From an uncultured Flavobacteriales bacterium (GTDB lineage Bacteria > Bacteroidota > Bacteroidia > Flavobacteriales_D > Crocinitomicaceae), in NCBI GenBank assembly GCA_913046365.1, contig CAJWRM010000008.1, positions 1-64,000 of the forward strand: DNA of 64,000 nt, written 5' to 3'. The translations under genes and the position numbers were made by a program. Shown here one piece after another: positions 35,706-44,900 of this stretch. The notes under the pieces are model-generated. The model searched no databases. It saw only the letters and a list, made by a program, of their open reading frames with translations, and was not told where the DNA came from. Within the stretch, counting starts at the first letter, position 1, and every line of letters starts with the position of its first letter.

Positions 35706-36937
35706 TCTAAAGCAAATTCTACCCTACGGTTCTTAGCAGCTTTAAGCTCATCCTCATCTACATCTGCGATTTCCTTACTACTCTGCTCTGCACCCATTGA
35801 TTTTATCGTAATGCGAGATGGGTCTATGCCTTGAGCCATAAAGTATCTCTCTGCGTATTTTGCACGAACCATTCCCATATCCTTAAACTCGTCTTTGGTT
35901 GTCCCTAACGCTTCCTCTTGGGCATCTGCGTGACCGGAAATAATAATTGTCAATTGAGCATTAGCTTTGAGCTGGCCTGCAACAAACTTCAGCGCCTCTT
36001 TTGAACCCGCTGTAAAGTCTTTTTTACCGAAGCCAAAATATGCGACATGCGCAGCAACTTTCTCCTCTAAGCTCATATTGTCGTCAATGTTCGCTGCCTT
36101 TGCATAGACTAATGTGGAATATTCTTCGACATTGGCCATCTGATTCGTGGCTATACATTGACATTCTTCTTCACTATCAATTAGCTTTACAGTCACATTA
36201 TCGACATAATAATAAGCGTGCTTCAGTGCCTCAACATCTGAAGTCTTTGGTTTTTTTACCGTTAAAAACTTAGTGGCCGAATTAGCGTCGAAGTTTCCAA
36301 TTGTAATAAACTTCTCATAACCTTTGGCTGTATATATCTGGCATACCTTGTCCCAACCAAAGAAACCCTGGTGAATTCTGTTGTGTTTTCCTCTTATTAG
36401 ATTTTCTGAGGCATTAATAATACCTGAAGGAGTTGAAGGAGCTTCTTTAGTCAAATAAGCGCCAATATTGTTACAAGCAAATTTTGACGATTCCGCAAGA
36501 GAAACATCAAATTGTATACAGTACTGCAGTCCCTTAGAAAGGGAAATATTACCTTTTCCTTTCAAGAATGGAATGGTTATGTAACTTCTTAATGAAGATT
36601 CTCTACCTGGTCGATAAGCTACAAATCCGGCATATACTGAACCTCCTGTTTCCGATGTCATTTCACTTCCAAAGGCATTATTCGGTACACCAAATTCTTT
36701 ACCCGCTCCTTGCTGAAAAAGATCCGCCGCATTTTCTGTTGGAGAACTTACACCATTGTCTAGAATTGAAATTGCGCCTAGCTCAGTCACAGATTCGTCC
36801 TCTTGGAGCTTTTCAAAAGTCATATTGAGTATATCGGAAGATGCTGACTTTCCACGTTTTCCTTTTTTCTGCGCTGTAACCGTTGTCATGCAGATTGCGA
36901 GTGACAAAATCGTGAGTATAGATAAATTAAATTTCAT
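35702..36937 (-). CDS. OmpA-family outer-membrane/periplasmic protein
   Basis: 411 aa. Signal peptide (residues 1-22, ending TVTAQ). The N-terminal 280 residues have no family I recognise; they read as a beta-sandwich (FQQGAGKEFGVPNNAFGSEM..., YITIPF, CIQFDVSLAESSKFACNNIGAYL) with a motif pattern common in Bacteroidota OmpA proteins that begin with a lectin-like domain. The C-terminal OmpA domain (about 300-411) has AYFGFGKKDFTAGS, ISGHADAQ and KNRRVEFAL, which bind peptidoglycan. It overlaps hemE by 11 nt upstream and is the last gene of the purT-to-ompA run. Confidence 0.85.
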   Translation of the reverse strand: MKFNLSILTILSLAICMTTVTAQKKGKRGKSASSDILNMTFEKLQEDESVTELGAISILDNGVSSPTENAADLFQQGAGKEFGVPNNAFGSEMTSETGGSVYAGFVAYRPGRESSLRSYITIPFLKGKGNISLSKGLQYCIQFDVSLAESSKFACNNIGAYLTKEAPSTPSGIINASENLIRGKHNRIHQGFFGWDKVCQIYTAKGYEKFITIGNFDANSATKFLTVKKPKTSDVEALKHAYYYVDNVTVKLIDSEEECQCIATNQMANVEEYSTLVYAKAANIDDNMSLEEKVAAHVAYFGFGKKDFTAGSKEALKFVAGQLKANAQLTIIISGHADAQEEALGTTKDEFKDMGMVRAKYAERYFMAQGIDPSRITIKSMGAEQSSKEIADVDEDELKAAKNRRVEFALD

Positions 36938-37955
36938 AGTTTTTTACAGTTTTAATGAATGCTTTTACATGATCTGGTTTGATATCAGGATAAACACCGT
37001 GCCCCAAATTTACAATATGTCTGTGACTTTTAAAAGTGTTTAATAGCTCAAGCGTTTCTTGCTCAATGGAAGCCTCTGTACCATAGAGTACACAGGGGTC
37101 TAGGTTTCCTTGAAGCGTTTTACGCTCACCAGCAAGTGCCCTAGCCGCTTCTATACTCATATTCCAATCCAAACCAATTGTTGTGCAAGATAAATCCATA
37201 AGCTCAGGTAAAGAGTTGTATGCACCCTTAGAAAAGACCGTAAATGGTCCTTCAATGGCATTGACTATCTGTTCAATATAAGGCATCCCAAATTCTTGAT
37301 ATTGTTTATGTCCCAATATACCCGCCCATGAATCAAAAAGCTGAAGTGCATCGGCACCATGTTTCAATTGCGCCGTTAAATAGGCAATGGTGACATTTGT
37401 TATCCTCTGTAGCAATTCATGTGCCAACTTGGGTTTGGTGTACAGTAATTTCCTTGTTTCAGAAAAGGTTTTAGATCCTGAACCTTCGACCATGTAACAC
37501 AAAATGGTCCATGGAGCTCCTGCAAAACCGATGAGTGGCACACGACCATTTAATTCTTTTTTCGTAATCGATAAAGCCTGCAATACATAGGATAAACGGT
37601 CTTCAACATCAATGTATTCGTCGAGTATCTTCAGATCAGCTTCACTGCGAATGGTATTTTCAAACCAAGGTCCTTTTTTCTCAATCATCTGGTAAGTAAG
37701 CCCCATCGCATCCGGAATAACTAAGATATCAGAGAATATAATGGCCGCATCTACACCTAAAAGATCAACAGGTTGTACTGTCACCTCCGCAGCTAGCTCA
37801 GGCGTCTCAGCAAGCTCTTTGAATCCAGAAACACTGGCTCGAACAGCTCTATATTCGGGTAATATTCGCCCAGCCTGACGCATTAACCAAACCGGATAGC
37901 GCTCAATCTTCTCACCAAGAGATGCTCTAAGGTATAAATCATTTGAAATCTTCAT
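36927..37955 (-). CDS. hemE: Uroporphyrinogen decarboxylase
   Basis: 342 aa from ATG 37955. A TTG start at 37964 is in frame but lies inside a TATATTTG promoter box, so the ATG is preferred. Cytosolic enzyme that converts uroporphyrinogen III to coproporphyrinogen III. Motifs: the N-terminal VWLMRQAGRILPEYR, FSDILVIPDAMGL (active-site Asp), GFAGAPWTILCYMVEG and NLGHGVYPDIKPDHVKAF at the end. Length is normal. It overlaps the OmpA gene by 11 nt and starts 25 nt after the ung stop. No other haem gene is near. Confidence 0.96.
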   Translation of the reverse strand: MKISNDLYLRASLGEKIERYPVWLMRQAGRILPEYRAVRASVSGFKELAETPELAAEVTVQPVDLLGVDAAIIFSDILVIPDAMGLTYQMIEKKGPWFENTIRSEADLKILDEYIDVEDRLSYVLQALSITKKELNGRVPLIGFAGAPWTILCYMVEGSGSKTFSETRKLLYTKPKLAHELLQRITNVTIAYLTAQLKHGADALQLFDSWAGILGHKQYQEFGMPYIEQIVNAIEGPFTVFSKGAYNSLPELMDLSCTTIGLDWNMSIEAARALAGERKTLQGNLDPCVLYGTEASIEQETLELLNTFKSHRHIVNLGHGVYPDIKPDHVKAFIKTVKNYEI

Positions 37956-37961
37956 GAGGTG

Positions 37962-37969
37962 CAAATATA
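37962..37969 (-). promoter_or_regulatory. Putative -7 element of hemE
   Basis: Minus-strand TATATTTGCA, a full TAnnTTTG match, ends 6 nt before the hemE ATG. It would allow hemE and the OmpA gene to be transcribed independently of the upstream operon, with a leaderless or nearly leaderless mRNA. No good -33 TTG. Confidence 0.45.
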
Positions 37970-37980
37970 TAAAGGAATAC

Positions 37981-38652
37981 TTACCATTTTATGGTTGGAA
38001 TATGATTCTTACGCAGATAATCGTTCGTCTTACTGAAATGCTTACAATCATAGAAACCGCGATACGCAGAAAGCGGGGACGGATGAACCGACTCGAGAAC
38101 TAAATGTTTGGAACGATCAATAAGATCTCTTTTGGCTTGTGCTTTTGCACCCCACAATAAAAAAACGAGATGCTGTTTTTCGCTAGAAAGGTTTTGAATG
38201 ACAGCATTGGAGAATTGCTCCCATCCGATTCCTTTATGACTATCGGGCTTCCCTTCTTCAACTGTTAAAACTGCATTCAAAAGCAATACACCTTGTTGCG
38301 CCCAATATGTCAAATCTCCATTTGCAGGAGGCGTCTGTTCTAGATCATTTGAAAGGGCCTTAAAAATATTTTTCAAGCTTTTCGGAAGGGGCTTAACATG
38401 TTCCTTAACAGAGAAAGACAAACCATGTGCATGTCCCTTAGTAGGGTAAGGATCCTGACCTAATATAACGACCTTAACCTGATTAAAATCACACAGCTTA
38501 AACGCGTTAAAAACCTCTCCTTCCGCTGGGAATATATTTAAATCTTGGCTAGTAAAATATGTATTTAATTTATTTTTAAGTAATTGAAAGTAAGGTTTTT
38601 GAAACTCATTACCTAATAAATAACTCCAACTTTTTAATTCAGATTCAATCAC
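37981..38652 (-). CDS. ung: Uracil-DNA glycosylase, family 1 (GQDPYP variant)
   Basis: 223 aa from GTG 38652, which overlaps the upstream stop as GTGA; another GTG at 38676 would give 231 aa. Removes uracil from DNA. The active-site motif reads GQDPYP (Gln66, Asp67, Tyr69, Pro70), where E. coli has GQDPYH. The substrate loop HPSPLSAYRGF with catalytic His190, HGLSFSV, and GDLTYWAQQGVLLLN are intact. The GQDPYPTxGHA block and the following text resemble actinobacterial Ung. Asp and His are present, so activity is expected. It sits in the minus-strand run between the sialidase-like gene and hemE. Confidence 0.94.
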   Translation of the reverse strand: MIESELKSWSYLLGNEFQKPYFQLLKNKLNTYFTSQDLNIFPAEGEVFNAFKLCDFNQVKVVILGQDPYPTKGHAHGLSFSVKEHVKPLPKSLKNIFKALSNDLEQTPPANGDLTYWAQQGVLLLNAVLTVEEGKPDSHKGIGWEQFSNAVIQNLSSEKQHLVFLLWGAKAQAKRDLIDRSKHLVLESVHPSPLSAYRGFYDCKHFSKTNDYLRKNHIPTIKW

Positions 38653-39947
38653 TCGAAATTTATTAGCGCAGTCCACAGGGTAATCTTGCCATTATCCATT
38701 CTAGGCCAAACGGGACGAACAACATTATCTACTGCAGCGATATTTAAATAATCTCCAAAAAATACCGTTCCCGAAGGCTCGAAGGATTGCTCAGAAATTA
38801 CCTCCTCTTTAAAAGACGCGCCACCATTTTTACTACTCGCCCATACAACATCTGTCGTCTTAGATTTTCGTGATTTTCGGTAATAGACAAAATGAAGATT
38901 CCCATTTGATGGATCAACTGTCATCCAAGTCAAAAAATGATTATACTGCGAGCTGTCCTTGTGGACTTGAACAGGTGAAGACCAGCTTTCTCCATTGTCC
39001 TCAGATTTTGAAAAAAGAACCGATGTCCTTCCCGTTTTCTCGTCTTCAATGGCCCAATTCAAATAGAGATTCCCATAATGTGGCGAATCGGCATTGTGGT
39101 CACTAATAAAAACTGGCAGACCATTACTTCGGTAAAAATCAGGAACGTCAATCGTCCAACCCCCTTCATGTTCAAATAGCATTTGCTCTGTTGGGCTCCA
39201 TGTTTTTCCTCGGTCCGCTGAACTCCGCAGCATAAGACCATGTGGTCCGGACCAAACGGTATAAAGCATACCTTCTCTGCCCAATGCAGGCATAGCTCCC
39301 TCTACGGTATCATCTCCATCCAAGCAATCTCCGCCTTTGATCGAAATACGAACAGGATCGGTCCATGTTTCTCCATCATCCGATGATTTTGCAAAATGAA
39401 TAAATGAGCTATCCTTAGGGTTGGAAGAGTTATACGCATCAAATTGCGTCCAGGTCATGAAAATATCATCCGTTTCAGGGTCAATTACAATCCAATGTTT
39501 GTCTTGAACCTTACTTCCATTGGGTTTTGAATATGATCCTTCATTAAATTTTCCTTTCAAGTCATCGGCTCGCTGACAAACAATTCTGTCTAAATGTGAG
39601 GTTTTATTGTAGGATGATAAGTGTAAATAAAAAACATTCCCTTTACCATTGAATTTTAGCACAGGGTCACCATATACACCATACGGGCTCTTTAGCCTTT
39701 CAGCTTTCCAAGTTTCACCAGAATCCTCAGAATAATGATAGCCATCTAAAATAGATCCTACAGCAATGTTATTCGGGTTGTTTGGATCGATATCAATTGA
39801 AGGTTCACAACCACTATAAGTGTAAGAACCACTCGCGAGGGGAATCTGCACATTTGTAAATCGCCCTTGCGCAGATACAAGAATAGGTAAAAACAGAAAG
39901 CATATTAGCCTAACGCAGCCAATATGCACGCAGCTTATTTTCTTCAT
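38649..39947 (-). CDS. Sialidase-superfamily (Asp-box/BNR repeat) exported protein
   Basis: 432 aa. Signal peptide up to about residue 27 (FLFLPILVSAQG). Five Asp-box repeats are spaced along the chain: SEDSGETW, SSDDGETW, SADRGKTW, SEDNGESW and SKNGGASF, which define a six-bladed propeller. No T9SS sorting domain is seen, so it should be periplasmic or exported by another route. Sialidase catalytic residues (Arg triad, Tyr) cannot be confirmed, so substrate and even enzymatic activity are open. It overlaps the 3' end of the M61 peptidase by 38 nt, an unusually long overlap, and ung by 4 nt. Confidence 0.8.
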   Translation of the reverse strand: MKKISCVHIGCVRLICFLFLPILVSAQGRFTNVQIPLASGSYTYSGCEPSIDIDPNNPNNIAVGSILDGYHYSEDSGETWKAERLKSPYGVYGDPVLKFNGKGNVFYLHLSSYNKTSHLDRIVCQRADDLKGKFNEGSYSKPNGSKVQDKHWIVIDPETDDIFMTWTQFDAYNSSNPKDSSFIHFAKSSDDGETWTDPVRISIKGGDCLDGDDTVEGAMPALGREGMLYTVWSGPHGLMLRSSADRGKTWSPTEQMLFEHEGGWTIDVPDFYRSNGLPVFISDHNADSPHYGNLYLNWAIEDEKTGRTSVLFSKSEDNGESWSSPVQVHKDSSQYNHFLTWMTVDPSNGNLHFVYYRKSRKSKTTDVVWASSKNGGASFKEEVISEQSFEPSGTVFFGDYLNIAAVDNVVRPVWPRMDNGKITLWTALINFE

Positions 39948-41670
39948 TGGTAAGGTTAAATAAATATCGTGGTCTCGTATAATTCGTCATCGTGAAGCTC
40001 ACAGAAAAAAGGATTTCATCTCTTGCAATCAATAATTCAAGCTCATCACCCTCGTTTAAGCTCTTCATGAGGCCTTCAATATCCGATTTACTGACTCTAT
40101 AGCCATTACATCCTATAATCTCATCATTCACGCTTAAACCTGCGTCCTCAGCAGCTGAATTGGAGCGAATTCTGGAAACGATTGCTTTTCCACCTGAACT
40201 TCGAAGCGATGCACCAAAATCCGGCTTTGTTGAGGTAACATCCGTTACCTGAACACCCATTCCATCAAATAGCTCAGCATAAGAAGGAATTTCTGTTCCG
40301 TCTATATAATCTGCATAAAAGTCATTCAGGTTTTCCCCCGTAAAGCTTTCAAGCTCGCGTTTGAACTCCTCAGAGGTAAAACCTCTACCCGCTTTCACAT
40401 AAAATTTATCGTAAATATGTTGAAGAAAATGATCCAAACATCGCTCACCGTTTGTATTGCGAATAATTTTCACATCCAGAAAGGCAGCCAAAATAGAACC
40501 ACGTGTGTAATAGGTCATCGTGGTATTGGAACTATTTTCATTCGGGCGATATGCCTTGATCCATGCATCGTAGCTGGCATGTGCCACTGGCTGAACACGC
40601 GCACCGACTGAACCCTCAACGTAATTGATGGAGCTTTCCATTTTAGAAAGAAATTCAGATTGTGTATAATAACCTGCCCGAAGTAACAATAGCTCGTCGT
40701 AATAGGAGGTAAAACCTTCCATAACCCACAATAGATCGGTATAATTCTCTTGGTTATAGTCAAAGGGACCAAGCGCAAAAGGACGGATCCTTTTCACATT
40801 CCATAGGTGAAAATATTCATGAGCAACCAAGCTCAGAAACTTTACATAGCTACTTCCTGAATAGGTCCAGCGATTGACACTCAGCGTTGTGGAATTTTTA
40901 TGTTCCAATCCTCCTTGACCGTCCACAACATTATGAATAATAAAAAGGTATTCCTTGTTTGGGTTCTGACCAAAAACTTTAGTTTCCTCTTCGATAACCT
41001 TTGACATATCGCGCTTTAAGCTTTCTACTTCAAAATTACCTTCGCCATAAATCGCTACGGTATGCTTTACACCTGAAGCATCGAAGTCAAATACAAGCTG
41101 GTTTCCAATTTCAATTGGACAATCCACAAGGTTGTCATAATCTGAATAAGTAAATACGAATGGCTTGTTCTTTTCCTTTTTAGGTAAAGCAGTAGAAACT
41201 TTTGAAAATCCAGCATATGGCACAACCACAACATCACCGCTAACATTTAAATTATTTTCAACGAACATAAATACACCGCTTCCACTTACAAAGCCATGCG
41301 TAAGGTCCAAGAATGAAGTTCTGACGGAAAGCTCAAAAGCATATACATTATAGGCAATGCGAATTTCAGATGACTTACCTTTTGCAATGGACCAGGTGTT
41401 CTTCTTCTTTTTTTGAACCTTTAATGATTTACCAGCGTTATTTGTTGCCTTAACCAAATTGATGTTTTTAGCAAACTCACGCACTAAGTAAGAACCTGGT
41501 GCCCAAACCGGAAGCGAAACATCAATTGTTTTTTCATCAAATCCCTCTAAAACCATCTCCACATGGAAGTAATGATTCTGAGGTTTTGGCATAGATAGGT
41601 AATATTTTACCGTTTGTCCATATACCGACCCGCAGCATAAGAAAACAAACAAGAGTGCTTTTAATTTCAT
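39910..41670 (-). CDS. M61 family (glycyl aminopeptidase-like) metallopeptidase with PDZ domain
   Basis: 586 aa. Signal peptide to about residue 19 (ending GSVYGQ). N-terminal beta domain ([20 protein letters not shown]), then the zinc site HEYFH (His284, Glu285, His288) with LWNVKRIRP and the third ligand Glu318 in [10 protein letters not shown], the typical M61 arrangement. A PDZ domain occupies about 475-560 ([18 protein letters not shown]...[13 protein letters not shown]). It should be an exported peptidase, possibly an aminopeptidase with preference for small residues. It overlaps purT by 4 nt upstream and the sialidase-like gene downstream. Confidence 0.9.
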   Translation of the reverse strand: MKLKALLFVFLCCGSVYGQTVKYYLSMPKPQNHYFHVEMVLEGFDEKTIDVSLPVWAPGSYLVREFAKNINLVKATNNAGKSLKVQKKKKNTWSIAKGKSSEIRIAYNVYAFELSVRTSFLDLTHGFVSGSGVFMFVENNLNVSGDVVVVPYAGFSKVSTALPKKEKNKPFVFTYSDYDNLVDCPIEIGNQLVFDFDASGVKHTVAIYGEGNFEVESLKRDMSKVIEEETKVFGQNPNKEYLFIIHNVVDGQGGLEHKNSTTLSVNRWTYSGSSYVKFLSLVAHEYFHLWNVKRIRPFALGPFDYNQENYTDLLWVMEGFTSYYDELLLLRAGYYTQSEFLSKMESSINYVEGSVGARVQPVAHASYDAWIKAYRPNENSSNTTMTYYTRGSILAAFLDVKIIRNTNGERCLDHFLQHIYDKFYVKAGRGFTSEEFKRELESFTGENLNDFYADYIDGTEIPSYAELFDGMGVQVTDVTSTKPDFGASLRSSGGKAIVSRIRSNSAAEDAGLSVNDEIIGCNGYRVSKSDIEGLMKSLNEGDELELLIARDEILFSVSFTMTNYTRPRYLFNLTNEENKLRAYWLR

Positions 41671-42824
41671 TTTACGGATATTTTAGACGCCATTTCTTGA
41701 GCTTGCTCGACCAATTCTTTAACATCATTCGTGCCATACTTAAGGGTCACACCCATTCTTCTGTATGGACGAGTTGCTGGCTTACCAAATAAACGCACTT
41801 CAGAATCAATAGTATTCATTGCATCTTCAAGACCTTCAAATACAGGTAGCTCAGTAGATTCCGTTTTTGCCAAAACAACTGCACTAGCGCCATTGCGAAG
41901 CAATTTAACTTCAGGTATAGGCAATGACAACACGGCACGCGCATGTAATTCAAACTCATTAAAGTTTTGCGTTTTTCCGAGCGTAACCATCCCCGTATCA
42001 TGTGGTCTAGGCGAAAGCTCTGAAAAATAGGCTCCTTCTGACGTAATAAAAAATTCAACACCCCAAATACCTGCTCCACCTAAGGCTGCGGTAACTTTGG
42101 CAGCCATATCTTGAGCCTCTTTTAGGTGCTCGGGATTCATTGGCATGGGCTGCCAGCTTTCTTGGTAATCTCCTCTTTCTTGTCGGTGGCCGATTGGCGG
42201 ACAAAATAAAGTAGGTCCATCATTCTGCGTAACCGTAAGCAAAGTAATCTCGTAATCAAAATCAATAAAACCTTCTACGATTACTTCCTGTAAATCTCCG
42301 CGAGAACCTTCACATGCATAGGTCCATGCCTTCTCAATATCTTCCTCAGTTCGAATCACTGACTGTCCTTTTCCTGAGCTAGACATTAAAGGCTTTACAA
42401 CACAAGGCATACCACATTTATGGACACCTTCCCTTAGTTCGGCTGAACTTTTTGCATAGCTATAGATTGCGGTGCGCACACCTAAATCAATTGCTGCCAA
42501 ATCACGAATGGCTTTTCTATTCATCGTATAGTTGGCTGCTTTTGCACTCGGAATGACCTTGATACCTTGTTTTTCATAGTCGTAAAAGCGTTCTGTACGA
42601 ATCGCTTCAATTTCCGGTACAATAAAATCGGGATGGTGCTTGGCTACAATACGATCGAGTGCATCACCGTCAAGCATAGATATCACCTCTGATTCGTCGG
42701 CCACCTGCATGGCAGGGGCATTGGCATAACTATCAACGGCGATAATATATTGTCCGAGACGCTGGCATGCAATGACAAATTCTTTACCCAGCTCTCCGGA
42801 ACCTAAAAGGAGTATTTTTTTCAT
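41667..42824 (-). CDS. purT: Formate-dependent phosphoribosylglycinamide formyltransferase
   Basis: 385 aa ATP-grasp enzyme converting GAR to FGAR using formate and ATP in de novo purine synthesis. N-terminal [30 protein letters not shown], the ATP-binding [46 protein letters not shown] and the C-terminal [12 protein letters not shown] are all PurT blocks, and the length matches E. coli (392). First gene of the minus-strand run; its stop overlaps the M61 peptidase by 4 nt. A TATCTTTG promoter box lies 5 nt before the ATG. Confidence 0.95.
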   Translation of the reverse strand: MKKILLLGSGELGKEFVIACQRLGQYIIAVDSYANAPAMQVADESEVISMLDGDALDRIVAKHHPDFIVPEIEAIRTERFYDYEKQGIKVIPSAKAANYTMNRKAIRDLAAIDLGVRTAIYSYAKSSAELREGVHKCGMPCVVKPLMSSSGKGQSVIRTEEDIEKAWTYACEGSRGDLQEVIVEGFIDFDYEITLLTVTQNDGPTLFCPPIGHRQERGDYQESWQPMPMNPEHLKEAQDMAAKVTAALGGAGIWGVEFFITSEGAYFSELSPRPHDTGMVTLGKTQNFNEFELHARAVLSLPIPEVKLLRNGASAVVLAKTESTELPVFEGLEDAMNTIDSEVRLFGKPATRPYRRMGVTLKYGTNDVKELVEQAQEMASKISVK

Positions 42825-42829
42825 GGAAA

Positions 42830-42837
42830 CAAAGATA
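42830..42837 (-). promoter_or_regulatory. Putative -7 element of the purT operon
   Basis: Minus-strand TATCTTTG, a full TAnnTTTG match, ends 5 nt before the purT ATG (42824). A TTTTG lies 24 nt upstream of the box, slightly longer than the usual -33/-7 spacing. Leaderless or near-leaderless transcription is predicted. Confidence 0.5.
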
Positions 42838-42950
42838 ATCGACTTTTAGAAATCAGCTTGCCAAAATGTAAATCGAGTTATTTGCACTTATTGTTGCCTT
42901 GCATCGATGTTTCATCCTATCTTTAAGCAAAAAAAGAATTCCGATCATAA

Positions 42951-43436
42951 ATGGAAGAAATCATTTACCTCCTGAGCTTATTAATGATGATCGTTGGCTT
43001 AATCGGTTCATTCGTTCCGGTCATACCAGGGCCACTCATAAGTTTTATAGGAATAATTTTGACTTTTAGCTTCACCTCACTGCCGATTGGCAGCAATATG
43101 ATGTGGATCCTAGGAGCACTAATGGCTATTGCTATGGCAGGCGATTATATTCTACAAATCTTGGGAGTCAAGAAACTTGGCGGAGGGAAAAAGGCGATTC
43201 GAGGGACGCTCATAGGAACCCTTTTGGGCATGTTTATCCCTCCCATAGGTATCCTTTTGGGTGCAATCATTGGGGCATTTATTGGTGCAAAAATCGAACA
43301 AGGTTCCAATAGGCAATCTCTCAAAATAGCCTTAGGTGCTTTTGCTGGTTTTCTCCTTGGAACAGGGGTCAAACTGATCTATAGTGTATATGTGATGTAT
43401 TATTTCACGGAGCTCCTACTAAAGGCATACTTTTAA
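42951..43436 (+). CDS. DUF456 family membrane protein
   Basis: 161 aa, nearly all hydrophobic: helices at about 4-40 (LLSLLMMIVGLIGSFVPVIPGPLISFIGI, a DUF456 hallmark with VPVIPGP), 50-70, 82-110 (GTLIGTLLGMFIPPIGILLGAIIGAFIGAKIEQG, Gly-zipper-like) and 128-150. DUF456 proteins are widespread inner-membrane proteins without a known role. It is transcribed alone from the spacer divergent with purT. No charged catalytic motif is evident. Confidence 0.85.
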   Translation: MEEIIYLLSLLMMIVGLIGSFVPVIPGPLISFIGIILTFSFTSLPIGSNMMWILGALMAIAMAGDYILQILGVKKLGGGKKAIRGTLIGTLLGMFIPPIGILLGAIIGAFIGAKIEQGSNRQSLKIALGAFAGFLLGTGVKLIYSVYVMYYFTELLLKAYF

Positions 43437-43471
43437 TAGTGCTGTAAAACACAGTTATTTGCTGGACAAAA

Positions 43472-43708
43472 TTAGCGCTTCGCGTATTGTGCTTTAATGG
43501 GCTTAAGTAGATACTCAAGTCCATTGAGTTTGATTTCATAAATAGAGGCCAAAAGCTGTCCCATTTGACCTTTGGGGAAACCTTTTGCGTTATACCACGA
43601 AAGGTAGGGCTCCGGCAAATCACACAATAATGTTCCTTTGTATTTTCCGTAAGGCATCGGCATGGTTACAAGCTGAATGAGCACTTTAGATTGTGGGCCT
43701 TGTTCCAT
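43472..43708 (-). CDS. DUF3820 family small protein
   Basis: 78 aa. The central block PMPYGKYKGTLLCDLPEPYLSWYNAKGFPKGQMGQLL...YEIKLNGLEYLL matches the DUF3820 pattern (MPFGKYKG...LP..YL.W...KGFPKG.LG.LL). These small soluble proteins have no established function. It follows the BASS transporter gene by 11 nt on the same strand and is probably its operon partner. Alternative frames in this stretch give no family match. Confidence 0.85.
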   Translation of the reverse strand: MEQGPQSKVLIQLVTMPMPYGKYKGTLLCDLPEPYLSWYNAKGFPKGQMGQLLASIYEIKLNGLEYLLKPIKAQYAKR

Positions 43709-43719
43709 AAAATTTAATC

Positions 43720-44712
43720 CTAAAGCTTTTTATTTTTAAAGAAATAGGCGATACTAAGCCCCGAAACAATGTGCCAAATGCTCCACCAACCTGCGACAAT
43801 AGCCATTCCTCCTATTCCATCAAAGAAAGCGAAAATCAAACCGAGGCCTAGTCCAGAGTTTTGAATCCCTGTTTCGATGGCCAAGGTCTTTTGGTCAGCA
43901 GAAGGGAGCCTGAATACTCTTGCCAATGAAAAACCGGTAAGAATGCCTAGTGCGTTGTGGGCTAGAACAATAAATACGATAAGGTGAATGTACTTGACGA
44001 ATAAATCTGTATTGGCACCAAAAGCAAAAACAACAATTCCTCCAAAAATCAAGATGGAACCATAATGGGTAATCGGTACTAAAAAGTCGGCTATTTTCGG
44101 TTTAAATTCACGCAACAGCATACCAATTGTAAGTGGAATCAATAAAATCATCCCTACAATTTTGAGCATTGCAAAGAAATCTAGACTGACATCGCTGAGA
44201 ATCTCGGATGTTGGTGCATACATACCTCCCCAAAATGAAATATTAAATGGTGTCATGAATACTGCTGTAACACTTGCGATGGCTGTCATACAAACCGAAA
44301 GCGCGGTATTCCCATTGGCTAGAGCTGTCATGAAATTCGAAATATTACCTCCTGGGCATGCGGCAACGATCATCATACCCATTGCCACACTGGGCATCGG
44401 ATTTAAAATTAAGACTAATACGAAGGTTAAAAAAGGAAGCGCCACAAATTGGGATATAAAGCCAATAAGTACTGATTTCGGTGCAGAAAAAACAAGGACA
44501 AAATCTTTTACACGAAGCTTAAGTGCAACACCAAGCATAATGAATCCGAGGCTAATATTCATAAATAGAATATTGTCGTCATTCATTTTGAGCACCGCAT
44601 TATCGAGCTCACTATCTTCACCACAAGCGCTTAGCAAAAACAGCGTAGAAAACAAAAACAATAAAGTTCTTATGCGTTTCGAGAATTGGGTTTTATCTTT
44701 TAATTGAAACAT
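43720..44712 (-). CDS. Bile acid:sodium symporter (BASS) family protein with lipobox-like N-terminus
   Basis: 330 aa. Nine or ten hydrophobic helices from residue 48 onward carry BASS features: GFIMLGVALKLRVKDF, the crossover motif ACPGGNISNFMTALANGNTALSV and ETGIQNSGLGLGL. The family takes up bile acids, pyruvate-like or other organic anions with sodium; the substrate is unknown. The N-terminus is odd: residues 1-29 look like a signal peptide ending in LLSAC (Cys30), a lipobox, then GEDSELDN before the transporter core. If real, the N-terminus would be lipidated outside. Start chosen as ATG 44712. Confidence 0.82.
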   Translation of the reverse strand: MFQLKDKTQFSKRIRTLLFLFSTLFLLSACGEDSELDNAVLKMNDDNILFMNISLGFIMLGVALKLRVKDFVLVFSAPKSVLIGFISQFVALPFLTFVLVLILNPMPSVAMGMMIVAACPGGNISNFMTALANGNTALSVCMTAIASVTAVFMTPFNISFWGGMYAPTSEILSDVSLDFFAMLKIVGMILLIPLTIGMLLREFKPKIADFLVPITHYGSILIFGGIVVFAFGANTDLFVKYIHLIVFIVLAHNALGILTGFSLARVFRLPSADQKTLAIETGIQNSGLGLGLIFAFFDGIGGMAIVAGWWSIWHIVSGLSIAYFFKNKKL

Positions 44713-44888
44713 ACTTTTCTAAAGGACACTAAAATTTTTGACTTACGCAATACTGTTTTGTTAGATATCAATTCCGAAAAGGATATTTTGACCAACGGTT
44801 GTAGAGAATAAAAACAAATCCTTTACAGATCAATAAAACCTTTTTAAGAATCAATGCGTCTAGATTTTATTAGTATCAATTAATGAAC

Positions 44889-44896
44889 TAAATTTG
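44889..44896 (+). promoter_or_regulatory. Putative -7 element of the VTC/DUF4956 operon
   Basis: TAAATTTG, a full TAnnTTTG match, ends 4 nt before ATG 44901. No clear -33 TTG at the usual distance. A leaderless start is predicted. Confidence 0.4.
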
Positions 44897-44900
44897 AGTT

